NCBI GenBank assembly: GCA_963693285.1
Contig: OY848917.1
Span: 2,420,501-2,484,500, forward strand
DNA: 64,000 bases
From: Xestospongia muta
Lineage: Eukaryota > Porifera > Demospongiae > Haplosclerida > Petrosiidae
Direction: 5' to 3'
Each line of letters opens with the position of its first letter. The stretch's first letter is position 1. The position numbers and the translations under genes were made by a program. Of the stretch, positions 36,819 to 49,361 are shown one piece after another. The notes beneath the pieces are model-generated. The model made no database searches, was not told the origin of the DNA, and saw only the letters and a program-made list of their open reading frames with translations.

Positions 36819-37898
36819 ATATGATACTTATTGAAAGTGCCCAAAAGTTACTAAGATATGATTTTAGTTTTTCTGGTAATACTTCAAGGGTTTAATTTAT
36901 AATTTTTTAACACAGTTCTAAACTATAACAACCTAATTAATAATTGTAGGTAATGATTAACTATTGATACTTTTTTATTTTTTTGTATATTGACAATGTT
37001 TATTATTACTTAAATAGGGTGTTTGCTTCTGCTATGTTGCATGTGCACTATAGTATACTGACCAGTTACTTCAGGTGGTAGGTAGTTTTGTACTTTTTGT
37101 TTGTATATATGTCTTTTCATACTAGAGAACAATTGCATGTCATATTATTTAAAAAGAACTTTTCTATCTGCTGTTCTACATCTCAAGCAACATGGCTAAC
37201 CATTGATCAAAAATACACAATTAATTTGTATAATTACATACAGTACTGTTGTCTTCCAACCATTTGATTACATATAATAAATATTTGAGGTTGTCCACTG
37301 ACTTGCGTTACTTAGTTATTTGTTATAGAAATGCAACAATAATGATTGTCTATGTCACTAAAGACAATTAAGTGGTATTCCTTATAAGGAGACGTATAAT
37401 ATTGTCTGTGTCATTGCCTCAATTGTATCAGAAAACACACTAGCTATCAGTTTAAACTGTTACATGGAATAAACAGTGAAATTAAAGAAACAACATGACA
37501 GTTCATATCTATAATATATATAGTTATTTGTTGTGTTTAGTAATACATTGTTAATATCAGGTGATGTTGTTAAGCAGTAATGTAATGTTGTTCACGAACT
37601 CAGATTGTAAACCATTGGCACTAAAAATTAATTATTTAATCAGTGGTAGTCACAATCCCTTGACTGGTCTACTGAATTGGGATATGAAACTGAAGTTTGC
37701 TCTTAAAAAAGATAGCAATCTAACTTATTAAATTTAAAAGTCACGAACTAAACAGAACTGTTGAGCTAACTTAAATGTAGCTAAAACTAAATTGAACTTC
37801 AAAACCTCTAAATGTAAGCCTTTCTGTAAAATAGTACAGCATGAGTAAGGCAAGGCAATGTATAGGATGACCTTTTCAACCCTTTAGACCCACTTGGC

Positions 37899-38129
37899 TA
37901 TTGTATAATTTTTTCTGAAATCCTTCATATATGTGCATCTCTTAAAATTATCTCTTTGTTATCACAAGCCTAAAAATTAGTTTGATACATATTATTTATA
38001 CAGTACTATTCCATGGAATAGTATTGTATAAATAACATGTATTAAACTAATGTTTAGGCATATGATAACAAAGAGATAATTTAAGAGAATGCACGTATAT
38101 GAAGGAAGTCAGCAAAAATTATACAATTT
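37899..38129. repeat. long palindrome, second copy
   Basis: Like 24244-24461, but the right arm keeps the segment GTATTAAACTAAT that the first copy lost. The core around CCATGG near 38013 pairs over a long stretch (TTAGTTTGATACATATTATT on the left arm). Confidence 0.85.
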
Positions 38130-38893
38130 AGCAGTGTGCATCAGTTCAAAAATAATGATAACTTTCTACCAGACTGCCTAAAAAATGTAAAATTTAACTA
38201 TTGAATGCAAATATCAACAACATTTATCAGGCCAGTTGAGAGAGAGCTGGCTTGGGGTCATGAAATACCCTCAATATAATGAAGTGTTTGTTATATGCAA
38301 GCCTATCCATCCATTCATACAAGAGTTGGAATATTTTAGATTTATACATCTAGTGTATATAGTTACAGATTGACCTAACATCATAATACATAGTTACCTG
38401 CTTAGCCATGAGTGTTATAAGCTATATAGTTTTTCACTATTTAAAATATAGATATGGTTATAAGTCAAGTTTAGATAATATATTTTAGATTAATTATTTT
38501 ATGCCCGCCCACATGATTATTGAGAAACTTATACAAATAGCAGTCGAGTCCGGTCCTGTCCAATGTTTACAGCTCCCCTTTATTAAGTCTCAAATGTCTA
38601 ATAAAGAGACAATACAAACCCATATAAGACTATTTGTCAGTAACTACATTATGCTTAGTAATACATATTGTCCATATTAGGTAATGCTAGTATAACATGC
38701 ACTAGAAAATGTAGTTATGTTATGTTTTCTTAACAGTGATGATATGATATGTTAGTGTATTGTTGGCTTCATAGTTGATGTTAGTGTCTTGAAAAAAACA
38801 TGAAAGCTTTTTTGCATAACAAACTCCGGAAATATACTTTAACTGACCACTCCTTATAGTAATTTTATTTAAGAAATCAGATGTATCGACCAG

Positions 38894-41800
38894 ATGCCTG
38901 GTATCGACGTAGAATCAATCGACATGGCTCTGTTACCTTTTTTGATCCTTACAACTGTACTACATACTGCTAGTGGCGCTAGTACTGAAGCTAGAGTGTA
39001 TTACCTTGTAGCAGACAATGGTACCGGTTGTCCTTTATTGGAGAATGTCACCTGTGAGAGTTTGGAGTATTACATGAATGATACAGAGCAGTACTTCACA
39101 TCTAACACAATATTTTACTTTATGGAAGGTATCCACTTTATTGGGCATTATCAAAGTCTTCTTATTCATCAGGTTAGTAATCTCACACTTGTTGGTCATC
39201 AAGAAGTACATCATGACACACAGCCTAAAGCTGTTATTAAATGTGCCAGTCCTACTTCTAATATACTAATTACATTCTCTAATCACATTACTGTGATGAA
39301 TCTAACAATTACTAACTGTGGTAGAAGGTGGCATTTAAGCAGTCTCTTGTCTTTACAATATTATTCATATCTTTACTCAAGAGGCAGTAAAATCTACATT
39401 TTTGCCTTATTTAATGTTACTTTGGGTTTTATTGAGACTGTTGATGTGACATTACAAAATGTTTTAGTTGTAGACAACTTTGGTTTTGGCTTATGTACCG
39501 TCAACACGTTTGAACTTGTAATAAATAAATCACTTTTTTTACGAAACAACTACAAAGCAATGTCTCAAGGATGCACTGACCTTTGTCACGGTGGCAATAT
39601 TGCAATTCTCTTTACAGATAAGTTCAATCCCTGCTCTCAGAATGCAATAATATATAATGTCAGCATTACTAACACTAATATTACATACGGTAGAGAGGGA
39701 TTGCATAACAGCGATATTGGTGCTGGTTTGTATATATTTATGGAACAAGTGAGTGTATATGGAGTGCGCATAATGGTAAATAAAGTACATGCTTATAACA
39801 ACTCGGGAAACATAGCAGTAGTGACTACAACACAAGTTACTCATTATGAAATTAACATTGACCATTTAGTGAGTGGATACACTGAAACATTAGGTGGAGG
39901 ATTTTACATGCTAACTTATGATGTTAGTATTAAATATGTACATTGTGGTTATGGTTGGCTTTATGAAAGGAATCCTTTAAGACTGATCAATAGTGAATTC
40001 TTTTTAAATACGAATGTGTCAATAATGTTTAAGTTTGGTGCACTTGATCAAAGTCAAGCTATAAATGAGGTTCAACTTGAAAACGTTACTATTTCTTACA
40101 GTTATGATGAAGAAATATTAGTTTCTGGAAGAAACACACAAACAAAGTTCTTATTTAAAAACATAATAATCAGAGATCACACTTTTCTACCACTTGGTAA
40201 TAATTTAGCAGTTGTACTTGTCTTTTCTGCTAATAATGTAACTTTTGAAGACATAATTATAGAAAATAGTCAAGTTACTGCATTATTTGCTATTAATTCT
40301 AACATATATGTAAAAGGAGTTAAAAACCTTTTTAAAAACAATACTGGATTACTTGGTGGTGCAATAGCTCTATATAGCTCATCCATTTTGCTCATAGTGC
40401 AAGATGCATCAGTTTCTTTTATCAACAACCATGCTGAAGTATTTGGTGGTGCTATTTATATAGATAAGTCAGTTTCTTCCTATTGTTTCTTCCAAGTTCA
40501 GGCAAATTACAAAAATCCATTAATTAACAGTACAAAAATTTATTTTGAAAACAACAATGCTTTTGCAGGGTCTTCAATTTATGGTGGAAATATAGACAAC
40601 TGCTTGCTATTTCCTGAAACAAATGTATTATCTATTGTGTCTAACAGTAGTGAACTATTTGATACTATAGCCATTTTTAACGATACCAAAAATACAAATA
40701 GCATAATCAGTTCAAAACCAGCTCGTGCTTGCTTTTGCTACAATAACATAACTGACTGTCATTTAGACAACGCAAACATGATTGCTTATCCAGGACAAAA
40801 ATTGACAATCCCAGTTGTTACAGTTGGTCAACGATTTGGCCACTCACCAGGTACATTAAAGGCACTTGTTTTGCAAAATATGCATATTATTTCCAAAACA
40901 TTGTTAACTTCACAGGGCAAATGTACTAATCTGTCTTATACACTTAATATAAACAGAAATATTGGTCATGTTAACACAACATTCTTACAGATAGATTTGA
41001 TGTTTGATGATTTAGCTAATGTCCCTCGTCAACTTGTTAAGTCTATTGAAATTGAAATTGATGTCTTAGGTTGTCCTCCTGGTTTTGAATTATCAGAAAC
41101 AACAGGAACATGTGTGTGTGATCAGGTCATCATAGATGCCCTCACAGATGTAACCTGCAATATTCAGTCACAGCAAATAACTTCTAACAGAGGTAATATG
41201 TGGATGGGTTATGATAGTGCTAGAAGTTGTGTCATTGCATTTGCTAATTGTTCATATGATTACTGTATAACATCTGGATTTACTTTGAACATTAGTGAAC
41301 CTGACACACAATGTGCTTTCAACAGAGCTGGTATTCTTTGTGGAGGCTGTGCTGATGGTTACAGTCTTGTATTGGGCTCAAATAAATGCAAGCAATGTTC
41401 AAATGTTTCACTTTTGTTAATTGTTGTTTTTGCTTTAGCTGGTATAGGATTAGTTGTATTACTGATACTTCTTAACTTGACAGTTTCAATTGGAGCCATA
41501 AATGGTGTTATATTCTTTGCTAATATTATTAAAATAAATGAAAGCTTGTTTTTTCCTCATGGTCCAATACCATTTTTAAGTCAATTTATCTCTTGGCTCA
41601 ATTTAGACTTTGGTATAGAAGCTTGTTTCTATGATGGAATGAACAGCACAGCAAAACTATGGCTTCAGTTTGTGTTTCCATTTTACATATGGATTATCAT
41701 AGCTGTTGTTGTAGTTCTCTCTCGTTACACAAAGTTCAATAAAGTTATTGGTAGTCAAGCTGTTCCTGTACTGGCTACATTGACATTGTTGTCATACATG

Positions 41801-42604
41801 AAACTGTTTCGTATCATTACTATTGTGCTACAATCCATTGATATAACATGTAGTGATGATGTGTACACTAAGATAAAGTGGTATTTTGACTCAAACATTG
41901 ACTACTTATCAAAAGAGCATTTGTATTTAGTGATTTTTACACTATTTGTTCTAGTGTTCTTAGCTATACCATACACTATTCCTCTTTTGTTCAGCCAATT
42001 ATTAGAAGGTCGTATTAACCAAGTTAAAGGATGCCATTTTTGGATCAGGTTCAAACCAATTTTTGATGCCTATGGTGGTCCTTATAAAGACAAATATCGT
42101 TTTTGGACTGGTTTACTTCTTGTTGTGAGATTGGTCTTGTTGTTTGTTGTATCATTTAGTAACAACAGAGACAATGTCATAACTGCTGTTATCACATCTG
42201 TTGCAGTTCTTTTAGTCCTTTCACTCAGTTTTTGGGGAGTTTACAAAAATCGTCTTATCAATTTTTCTGAGTTCTTCTTTTTCATTCTTCTTATCTCAAT
42301 GTCAGCAATAGCTACTACTACATTCGTATTCATTGGTACTATCATTACTTTAACAATGGCATTAATAGCTTTTATTGTTATTGTTTTGGGTCATTTTTAT
42401 CTCAAATTTAAGAACACCATGTTAATGAAGAAAATGAAATCATGTTGTAAGCTGTCTAATGAACACAACGAAGTCAATATTGAAAATGACCAAGTGTGTA
42501 CTCTTGACAAAGAAGTGACAAGTTATGAGCTTTCAAGACGTGATTCTATCATTTATGAAGATGACGTAGGTGGTTTCTACTTTTCAATGATGGACAAAAA
42601 CTAG
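38894..42604 (+). CDS. receptor R4: PMP-repeat ectodomain, multi-pass membrane protein (intact)
   Basis: A single exon of 1236 residues from ATG 38894; an in-frame Met at 38924, preceded by GAC and followed by G, is a good alternative start right before the signal peptide. The first 480 residues are nearly the same as R2. The rest of the ectodomain follows R1/R3 with its own substitutions (for example FINNHAEVFGGAI, NNAFAGSSIYGG). The neck and helices are conserved. The loop after DITC is shortened (SDDVYTKIKWYF). The tail lacks several residues found in R1 (EVNIENDQ) but keeps SRRDSI. It ends SMMDKN. No break was seen. Confidence 0.9.
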   Translation: MPGIDVESIDMALLPFLILTTVLHTASGASTEARVYYLVADNGTGCPLLENVTCESLEYYMNDTEQYFTSNTIFYFMEGIHFIGHYQSLLIHQVSNLTLVGHQEVHHDTQPKAVIKCASPTSNILITFSNHITVMNLTITNCGRRWHLSSLLSLQYYSYLYSRGSKIYIFALFNVTLGFIETVDVTLQNVLVVDNFGFGLCTVNTFELVINKSLFLRNNYKAMSQGCTDLCHGGNIAILFTDKFNPCSQNAIIYNVSITNTNITYGREGLHNSDIGAGLYIFMEQVSVYGVRIMVNKVHAYNNSGNIAVVTTTQVTHYEINIDHLVSGYTETLGGGFYMLTYDVSIKYVHCGYGWLYERNPLRLINSEFFLNTNVSIMFKFGALDQSQAINEVQLENVTISYSYDEEILVSGRNTQTKFLFKNIIIRDHTFLPLGNNLAVVLVFSANNVTFEDIIIENSQVTALFAINSNIYVKGVKNLFKNNTGLLGGAIALYSSSILLIVQDASVSFINNHAEVFGGAIYIDKSVSSYCFFQVQANYKNPLINSTKIYFENNNAFAGSSIYGGNIDNCLLFPETNVLSIVSNSSELFDTIAIFNDTKNTNSIISSKPARACFCYNNITDCHLDNANMIAYPGQKLTIPVVTVGQRFGHSPGTLKALVLQNMHIISKTLLTSQGKCTNLSYTLNINRNIGHVNTTFLQIDLMFDDLANVPRQLVKSIEIEIDVLGCPPGFELSETTGTCVCDQVIIDALTDVTCNIQSQQITSNRGNMWMGYDSARSCVIAFANCSYDYCITSGFTLNISEPDTQCAFNRAGILCGGCADGYSLVLGSNKCKQCSNVSLLLIVVFALAGIGLVVLLILLNLTVSIGAINGVIFFANIIKINESLFFPHGPIPFLSQFISWLNLDFGIEACFYDGMNSTAKLWLQFVFPFYIWIIIAVVVVLSRYTKFNKVIGSQAVPVLATLTLLSYMKLFRIITIVLQSIDITCSDDVYTKIKWYFDSNIDYLSKEHLYLVIFTLFVLVFLAIPYTIPLLFSQLLEGRINQVKGCHFWIRFKPIFDAYGGPYKDKYRFWTGLLLVVRLVLLFVVSFSNNRDNVITAVITSVAVLLVLSLSFWGVYKNRLINFSEFFFFILLISMSAIATTTFVFIGTIITLTMALIAFIVIVLGHFYLKFKNTMLMKKMKSCCKLSNEHNEVNIENDQVCTLDKEVTSYELSRRDSIIYEDDVGGFYFSMMDKN

Positions 42605-44196
42605 CGATAACTTTCTGTTTTAGTTATTACAGCTAATTTTTTGATGTCTTTAGATTATATAGTTTACTTAAACATAAAACTAAAACTAACAATAACTTTT
42701 TGTAGTAGTTATTACATCTTATTTTTTGATGTTTTTTTTTAACATCTAAAACAACATTTTTAGTTATTTTTGTAAATTCTCTTCCATAAGTTTGATTTTG
42801 ATTATTAAACTTATGTTAGTATTTTATTGTCTGATTTTAAATGAAGAAATACACCAATGAAGTAGACTATTTATTATAGCACACAGATTAATTTTACTTA
42901 AGCTAATACTATTAATAGTTACTGTAGGTATGAATAACTGTGAATTTGTGGGCACTACATAATTTATCTTCTAACATGCACATTACTATTGTACTATACA
43001 ATTCATTGATATAACATGTAGTGATGTGTACACCCATAAGAATTAAAGTTTTCATCCCAACATTGATTGTTTACCTAAAGGGCATTTGTTGTTAGTTCTT
43101 TCACACTGTTTTCGTTTTAACGCTGATTATTAATTATTGATTATATATTATTATTTTATCCACAAGTATTTGTTTTTAGTGGTCTTCACTCTTACATACA
43201 TACAGTAAATAAACAAAAAAACAAAAAAGGACAAATATTTTAAAAATCAATGTTACCCTTTTTCTTATGTACAAGATCCACTGGTATCTAGGAAGACATG
43301 CTTTTGTCTAGTTACTTTCATAATGGAAGTTTAATTTACAAGATGTGATGTCAGGTTGAATTCTCAACTTACTTTCTGAACATGGTTTTAGATCAGCGTA
43401 CCTTTCATTACAGAAATGGTGTGCTGTAGCTAATTATGGAAATTAAAGGTTGAACACGTGCCCAAACTCGGAAGAGTTAATTAACCCAAAGATTTTGGCA
43501 ATAAAGTGATATCTGAAAACTGCAGGTAAGTAGATCAGCATGTACAACTCGCTAAAGATTATTAAATCACCTGGTATTCCTATATTTGTAGAAAGACAGA
43601 GAATAAAATCAATTAATTAAAACCACTAAATGCCGGCTTCGCTGTGCGTATAACTTAGTCTACAATAAAATAGTTTTGTATACTAATACAAATCTAGACT
43701 TTAGCGGAAGACTCAAAACATTCTGATCCAACGAGAGAATAAAATTATAAATAATAATAACAATTTAATTTACGTAACAATTGATTTATGGTTAGTTTAT
43801 ATTATTCATTATTATAACCGCAAATCACGTGTTTGAAATAGTTAGACTTTAGACAAGGTTAGTACTTCAGATTGTAAAACATTCACTTATTACATACACA
43901 AATTCAGGTACATATTACTTATTTCAGTCATTAGAAGTTACTTTTATATCAACGTGTTCTCAGTACATGTATTTTAATTTTTTAGTTTATATATAATATT
44001 GTAGGCAATAATTATAGTTTGTTTTATTTATTGTGTCAGTGCTGGTTAATATTTAATTTATAAAATCTGTTATTTCTTGTAGAATTACCACCTGTATTGT
44101 TTACCACATTCAGTGCCACAAGCCACAAATTAGAGAAGAAATCATAACCACGCCTACATCCAGAGTGTTAGATGATCTCAGTTGACTAATGCCGCC
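42605..44196. other. spacer R4-R5
   Basis: It starts with a tandemly repeated 3'-flank segment (42605-42650 and about 42693-42740) and then a small receptor relic at 42980-43115. The rest is the R5/R7-type promoter region, from about 43530, which reappears at 51550 and 53000 around the element inserted upstream of R7. Confidence 0.55.
42980..43115 (+). pseudogene. receptor relic (membrane loop fragment)
   Basis: Broken frames match the receptor stretch from ITIVLQSIDITCGDVY to the helix starting EHLCLVIF. Examples are ATTACTATTGTACTA, GATATAACATGTAGTGATGTGTACA, and the later CATCCCAACATTGATTG. It shows that a further copy once existed here or that 3' sequence was left by unequal exchange. 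Confidence 0.75.
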
Positions 44197-47100
44197 ATGA
44201 CGATCTGGTCTCTTTTATTCACTTTATTGACTGTTATAATTATACTATGTACTGCTAGTGGGGCTAGCATTACAGGCAATGTGTACTACATTGTAGGTAG
44301 CAGTAGTACCGGTTGCCCTCGTATGGAGAATCTCACCTGTAAGAGTTTGGGGTATTACATGAAAAATAGCGAGGGGTACTTCACATCTAATACAACCTTT
44401 TATTTTATGGAAGGTGTCCATATTATCGCTGATTTTCAAACTCTTCTTGTAAATAATGTTAGTAATCTCTCACTTATTGGTCAAGAAGAAAAGGAGCAAG
44501 GTCAGAATGACACACAGCATAAAGCTGTTATTAAATGTGCCAGTCCTACCTCCAATATACTAATTACATTCTCTAATCACATCACTATAAAAAGTTTAAC
44601 CATTACTAATTGTGGTAAATATTGGCATTTTAGCAGCCTCTTGTCTTCTTATGATCATTTGAAGTATATCTATAGAAACAGTGAAATCTCAATTTTTGCT
44701 TACTTCAATGTCACATTGGGTTTTATAGAGACATTTAATGTGACACTGAAAAACGTTTCAGTTGTAGACAACTCTGGCTTTGGTCTATGTGCTATTAATA
44801 CCTTTAATATTGTTATTGGTGAATCATATTTTTCTCACAACAACTACAATCCCATCACTCAAGGATGCACTGACCTAGTTTGTAATGGCGGCAATATTGC
44901 ATTACTTTTCACAGATATGATAGTGCCTTGTTCTCATGATAAATTAATATATTCAGCCAACATTGTCAATACTATTATCACTTATGGTAAAGGAGGATAT
45001 AGTGGCTTTGGTGCTGGTCTATATATATTTATGGAACAAGTTAGTGTATATGGAATGAAAATACTTATAGACAAAGTACATGCTTATAATAATACAGGAA
45101 ACATAGCAGTAGTGACTACAACACAAGTTACTCATTATGAAATTATTATTGACAATTTAGTGAGTGGATACACTGAAACAATAGGTGGAGGCTTATTATT
45201 GATTAAATATGATGTTGGTATTGAGTCTGTTGTTTGTGGGTATAATTGGGTGAACGAAAAGGATCTTTTAAGAATAATAAACAGTGACTTTGTTTCAAAT
45301 TTGGAAACCTCAATAGTATTTAATTATGGCTTGCTTGAGCACCGTAATGCTATAGATGAGGTCTGGATTGAAAATGTCACTATTTCTCATAGTTCTAATG
45401 AGGAAATTTTGGTATATGGAAGAGATATAGAAACAAAGTTCTTTATGAAAAACTTAATAATCAGAGATCATGCATTGTTGCCAATTGATAACACTTTAGC
45501 AGTTGTGTCTGTCTTTTCTGTTAACAATGTGACATTTGAAGACATCAATATTAACAATAGTTTAATAACTCCTTTGTTTGCTGTTGATTCTAATGTATAT
45601 ATGAAAGGAGTTAATTTTTTTAAAAACAACACTGGATCATTTGGTGGGGCAATAGCTCTTTATAGCTCATCCACATTGTTTATAATGCAAGATGCATCAA
45701 TTTCGTTTATCAACAACCATGCTGAAAACCTTGGTGGTGCAATCTATGTACATAAATCAATTATCATTTACTGCTTTTTTCAAGTTCAGACAAATCACAA
45801 AAATCCTTTAATTAACAATACAAACATTTACTTTGAAAACAATGATGCTTCTGCAGGATCTTCAATTTATGGTGGAAATATAGATAAGTGTTTGCTATTA
45901 CCTGAAGCAAACTTACAATCTGTTGTCTCTAACAGTACTGAATTATTTGATGCGATAGCTACATTTAATGACTCCAATATAACCAACAGTGTTATCAGCT
46001 CAGATCCAGCTCGTGCTTGCTTCTGCTACAAAAACATAACAGACTGCCACTTAAATAATGTAAGCATCATTGCTTATCCAGGAGAAACTGTAACAATACC
46101 AATTGTCACTGTTGGTCAGCGATATGGCCTCTCTCCAGGTACAGTAAAGGCTACCGTTTTACAAAATGGAAAGGATATAAGTAAGACTTTGTTATCTTCA
46201 CAAAGACAATGTGTCAACTTTAATCATATTCTTACTGCAAACCAAAATATTGGTGAAATAAATTCAACAATTTTACAGATTGATTTGCTGCACGAGAATT
46301 TAGTTAATGTTCCTCGTCAACTAATACGAACAATATATATTGAAATTGAAATGATGAATTGTCCTCCAGGTTTTGAACTATCAAAGAAAACAGGAGTGTG
46401 TACATGTGATAAGGTCATTACTGATGCTCTTAAAGATGTGACTTGCAATATTCAGTCACAGCAAATAACTTCTAATAGAGGTAATATGTGGATGGGTTAT
46501 GATAGTGCTAGAAGTTGTGTCATTGCATTTGCTAATTGTTCATATGATTACTGTACAACAACTGGATTTACTTTGAATATTAGTGAACCTGACACACAAT
46601 GTGCTTTCAACAGAGCTGGTATTCTTTGTGGAGGCTGTGGTGATGGCTACAGTCTTGTATTGGGCTCAAATAAATGCAAGCAATGTTCAAATGTTTCACT
46701 TTTGTTAATTGTTGTTTTTGCTTTAGCTGGCATAGGATTAGTTGTATTACTGATACTTCTTAACTTAACAGTTTCAATTGGAGCCATAAATGGTGTTATA
46801 TTCTTTGCTAATATTGTTAAAATAAATGAAAGTTTGTTTTTACCTCATGGTCCAATACCATTTTTAAGTCAATTTATTTCTTGGCTCAATTTGGACTTTG
46901 GCATAGAAGCTTGTTTCTATGATGGAATGAACAGCACAGCAAAAATATGGTTTCAGTTTCTTTTTCCATTTTACATATGGATAATCATAGCTGTTGTTGT
47001 ATTTCTTTCACATTATACAAAGTTCTATAAAGTCATTGGTAGTCAGGCTGTTCCTGTACTGGCTACATTGACATTGTTGTCATACATGAAACTGTTTCGT

Positions 47101-47910
47101 ATCATTACTATTGTACTACAATCCATTGATATAACATGTGGTGATGTGTACATACAAAAGAAATGGCGTTTTGATCCCAACATAGATTATTTATCCACAG
47201 AGCATTTGTGTTTAGTTATCTTTACAATTTTTGTTCTCATATTCTTAGCTATACCATACACTGTCACTCTCCTATTTAGTCAATTAATAGAACGCTACAT
47301 CAATAAAATCAAATGCTGCCATTTTTGGCTAAAATTTAAACCAATTTTTGATGCCTATGGTGGTCCTTGTAAGGACGAGTATCGCTTCTGGACTGGTTTG
47401 CTTCTTCTTGTCAGGTTGGTCTTATTGTTTGTAGCTTCATTTAGTGCCAAAAGTGATGATGTCCTCACTGCTGTCATCACATCTATTGCAATTCTTATAA
47501 CCATTTCATTTGGTTTCTGGGGAGTTTATCAAAGCCACCTCATCAATTTTTCTGAGTTGTTCTTTTTCATTCTTGTCATTACAATGTCAGCACTAGCTAC
47601 TACTAATAATGTTTTTATTGGAACTTGTGTCACTTTAATAATGGCTTTTATAGCTTTTGTCATTATTGTCATGGGTCATGTTTATCTCCGAGTTGAGAAT
47701 ACTCTACCAGTAAAGAAACTAAAGTCATTTATAGAGAGCAAAAAAAGACAAAAGGAAGACACTCTGGACTCTTTTGTAGATGATGATATACTATCTCGTC
47801 ATTCCACTGATATCACTAGATTTGAGATTTCAAGACGAGGTTCGTTCATTCAGTTAACCAATGAAGATGACGTACGTGGTTTTTACATTTCTGTAAAAGA
47901 CAATGACTGA
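44197..47910 (+). CDS. receptor R5: divergent PMP-repeat multi-pass membrane protein (intact)
   Basis: A single exon of 1237 residues. ATG 44197 lies in GCCGCCATGA, an ideal initiation context; the upstream in-frame TTG is not a start. The signal peptide is MTIWSLLFTLLTVIIILC. The ectodomain is the most distinct of the intact copies (YDVGIESVVCGYNW, FFKNNTGSFGGAIALYS, FINNHAENLGGAIYV) and was a donor for R2. From the neck (AGILCGGCGDGYSLVLGS) to LLSYMKLFRIITIVLQSIDITC it is almost the same as R1-R4. It then diverges again (GDVYIQKKWRFDPNIDYLS; KPIFDAYGGPCKDEYRFWTG). The tail has SRRGSF in place of SRRDSI. Confidence 0.9.
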   Translation: MTIWSLLFTLLTVIIILCTASGASITGNVYYIVGSSSTGCPRMENLTCKSLGYYMKNSEGYFTSNTTFYFMEGVHIIADFQTLLVNNVSNLSLIGQEEKEQGQNDTQHKAVIKCASPTSNILITFSNHITIKSLTITNCGKYWHFSSLLSSYDHLKYIYRNSEISIFAYFNVTLGFIETFNVTLKNVSVVDNSGFGLCAINTFNIVIGESYFSHNNYNPITQGCTDLVCNGGNIALLFTDMIVPCSHDKLIYSANIVNTIITYGKGGYSGFGAGLYIFMEQVSVYGMKILIDKVHAYNNTGNIAVVTTTQVTHYEIIIDNLVSGYTETIGGGLLLIKYDVGIESVVCGYNWVNEKDLLRIINSDFVSNLETSIVFNYGLLEHRNAIDEVWIENVTISHSSNEEILVYGRDIETKFFMKNLIIRDHALLPIDNTLAVVSVFSVNNVTFEDININNSLITPLFAVDSNVYMKGVNFFKNNTGSFGGAIALYSSSTLFIMQDASISFINNHAENLGGAIYVHKSIIIYCFFQVQTNHKNPLINNTNIYFENNDASAGSSIYGGNIDKCLLLPEANLQSVVSNSTELFDAIATFNDSNITNSVISSDPARACFCYKNITDCHLNNVSIIAYPGETVTIPIVTVGQRYGLSPGTVKATVLQNGKDISKTLLSSQRQCVNFNHILTANQNIGEINSTILQIDLLHENLVNVPRQLIRTIYIEIEMMNCPPGFELSKKTGVCTCDKVITDALKDVTCNIQSQQITSNRGNMWMGYDSARSCVIAFANCSYDYCTTTGFTLNISEPDTQCAFNRAGILCGGCGDGYSLVLGSNKCKQCSNVSLLLIVVFALAGIGLVVLLILLNLTVSIGAINGVIFFANIVKINESLFLPHGPIPFLSQFISWLNLDFGIEACFYDGMNSTAKIWFQFLFPFYIWIIIAVVVFLSHYTKFYKVIGSQAVPVLATLTLLSYMKLFRIITIVLQSIDITCGDVYIQKKWRFDPNIDYLSTEHLCLVIFTIFVLIFLAIPYTVTLLFSQLIERYINKIKCCHFWLKFKPIFDAYGGPCKDEYRFWTGLLLLVRLVLLFVASFSAKSDDVLTAVITSIAILITISFGFWGVYQSHLINFSELFFFILVITMSALATTNNVFIGTCVTLIMAFIAFVIIVMGHVYLRVENTLPVKKLKSFIESKKRQKEDTLDSFVDDDILSRHSTDITRFEISRRGSFIQLTNEDDVRGFYISVKDND

Positions 47911-49361
47911 TGGTACTTGTTGAAAAACTGGTACTACTTTAAGCTACTTTTGTTAAACAATAATACAATGTACATGTTAATTTAATTTGTTGTACTATTA
48001 ATATCCCATTTGATTTGTTGGTGATTTAAATTTTACTTGTTAATATACTCAAATACATGATCAGATTGTTCTTTATAATCACTCAGGTCCATGGGAAGCT
48101 GTAAGTGATAGTTGGCTGACCACATATAACGAAACCAGAATCCTCATAATATTGTAAAAATATCTACATATATACTACAGATGTTTCAGCTGCTATATCA
48201 CAATCCATATGTGCATCTCTATATAATATATATCTCATTATTCTTCTCTACACATAATTATTAACCTACATGCTGTTTACTGCTACATAATGTGCATGGA
48301 TTTAAACTGTGAATAGTGTGCATGTTTTACATGACAAATTTGAAATAATTTTTTAAGAGTGATTTATACCTAAACGTCCATGGAGATTTATCATACAAGA
48401 AATGGCTATTGTTCCATACTCTCTAGTGGTATTTGTACAAACATATACATGTTGTAATAAAAAAATATTTTACTCCCAGCAATACTGGCCATAGTCTACA
48501 GACAACATAATTATATATTTATAAGTACAATTCATCAAATAATACAAAAACTACCTAAAAATCAAAATATTAAATTAATTATATACAAATATACTAATGT
48601 TACCAAATTCGACTTTATAGAGCTACATAAAGGCTCCAATTTATCTCAAATGATGACAGGTGATATGTTCTTCAGTGGAACTGTAGATCACAACAGATTT
48701 TATCCCATCCATTGTTGCAATAAACCCTCACAATTCCATAGTCATTATGTTAATGAGAAAGTGCCATAATTAGAAAGACAGAATTACAGAATTACATTAC
48801 CTTGTTTAAAATTTCATATCATTCTATAATCTACTACTGGGACATATAGTGAGTGTACCATAAAAAACACAAATAAATTAAAAGGATTTCTTGGGATTAA
48901 AATTGTTAAATGAGATTCAAATGTTAACTTTATGACAAAGTGTTGTTGATATAGTATGCAAAAGCATGTAATTAAGATATGAGTACCAAATGACACATGC
49001 ATGTTATCTTTACAAACAAATACATATTGTTGTAATAATTGTCTCATGTGAAATTAGCCATATAAGGTGCTACTTAATGTACCATTGCTTTATAATGAAT
49101 GGTTGAACAACTCACAATTATGTAGCAATTTTAATTACAATTATTATCATTATATATATGTAATGGATTGGTGTAAAATATGTAACTAATACATTTATGC
49201 TGTTCCAGCAATTTATAGATATCCTAACAGATCTAGGCTATAACAATATCTTATTACGTAAGATATTATTATTTATTTAATTGTGATTCTCCATCTTTAC
49301 TTATCTGAACCCTATTGCATTGGTGGAGTGGTAAACCACGCCTATATAGTCGTTCACGAAG
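47911..49361. other. spacer R5-R6
   Basis: No gene. It is collinear with the R7-R8 spacer (57161-58972) except for an insertion in the latter. The last 100 bases before R6 and R8 are nearly the same and probably hold the promoter. Confidence 0.65.

Larger units (their letters stand above)
36125..38893. other. spacer R3-R4
   Basis: Collinear with the R1-R2 spacer nearly throughout: 3' flank, long TA microsatellite (36420-36475), MIF4G-exon relic (36733-36818), palindrome (37899-38129) and R2/R4-type promoter. No gene. Confidence 0.7.
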
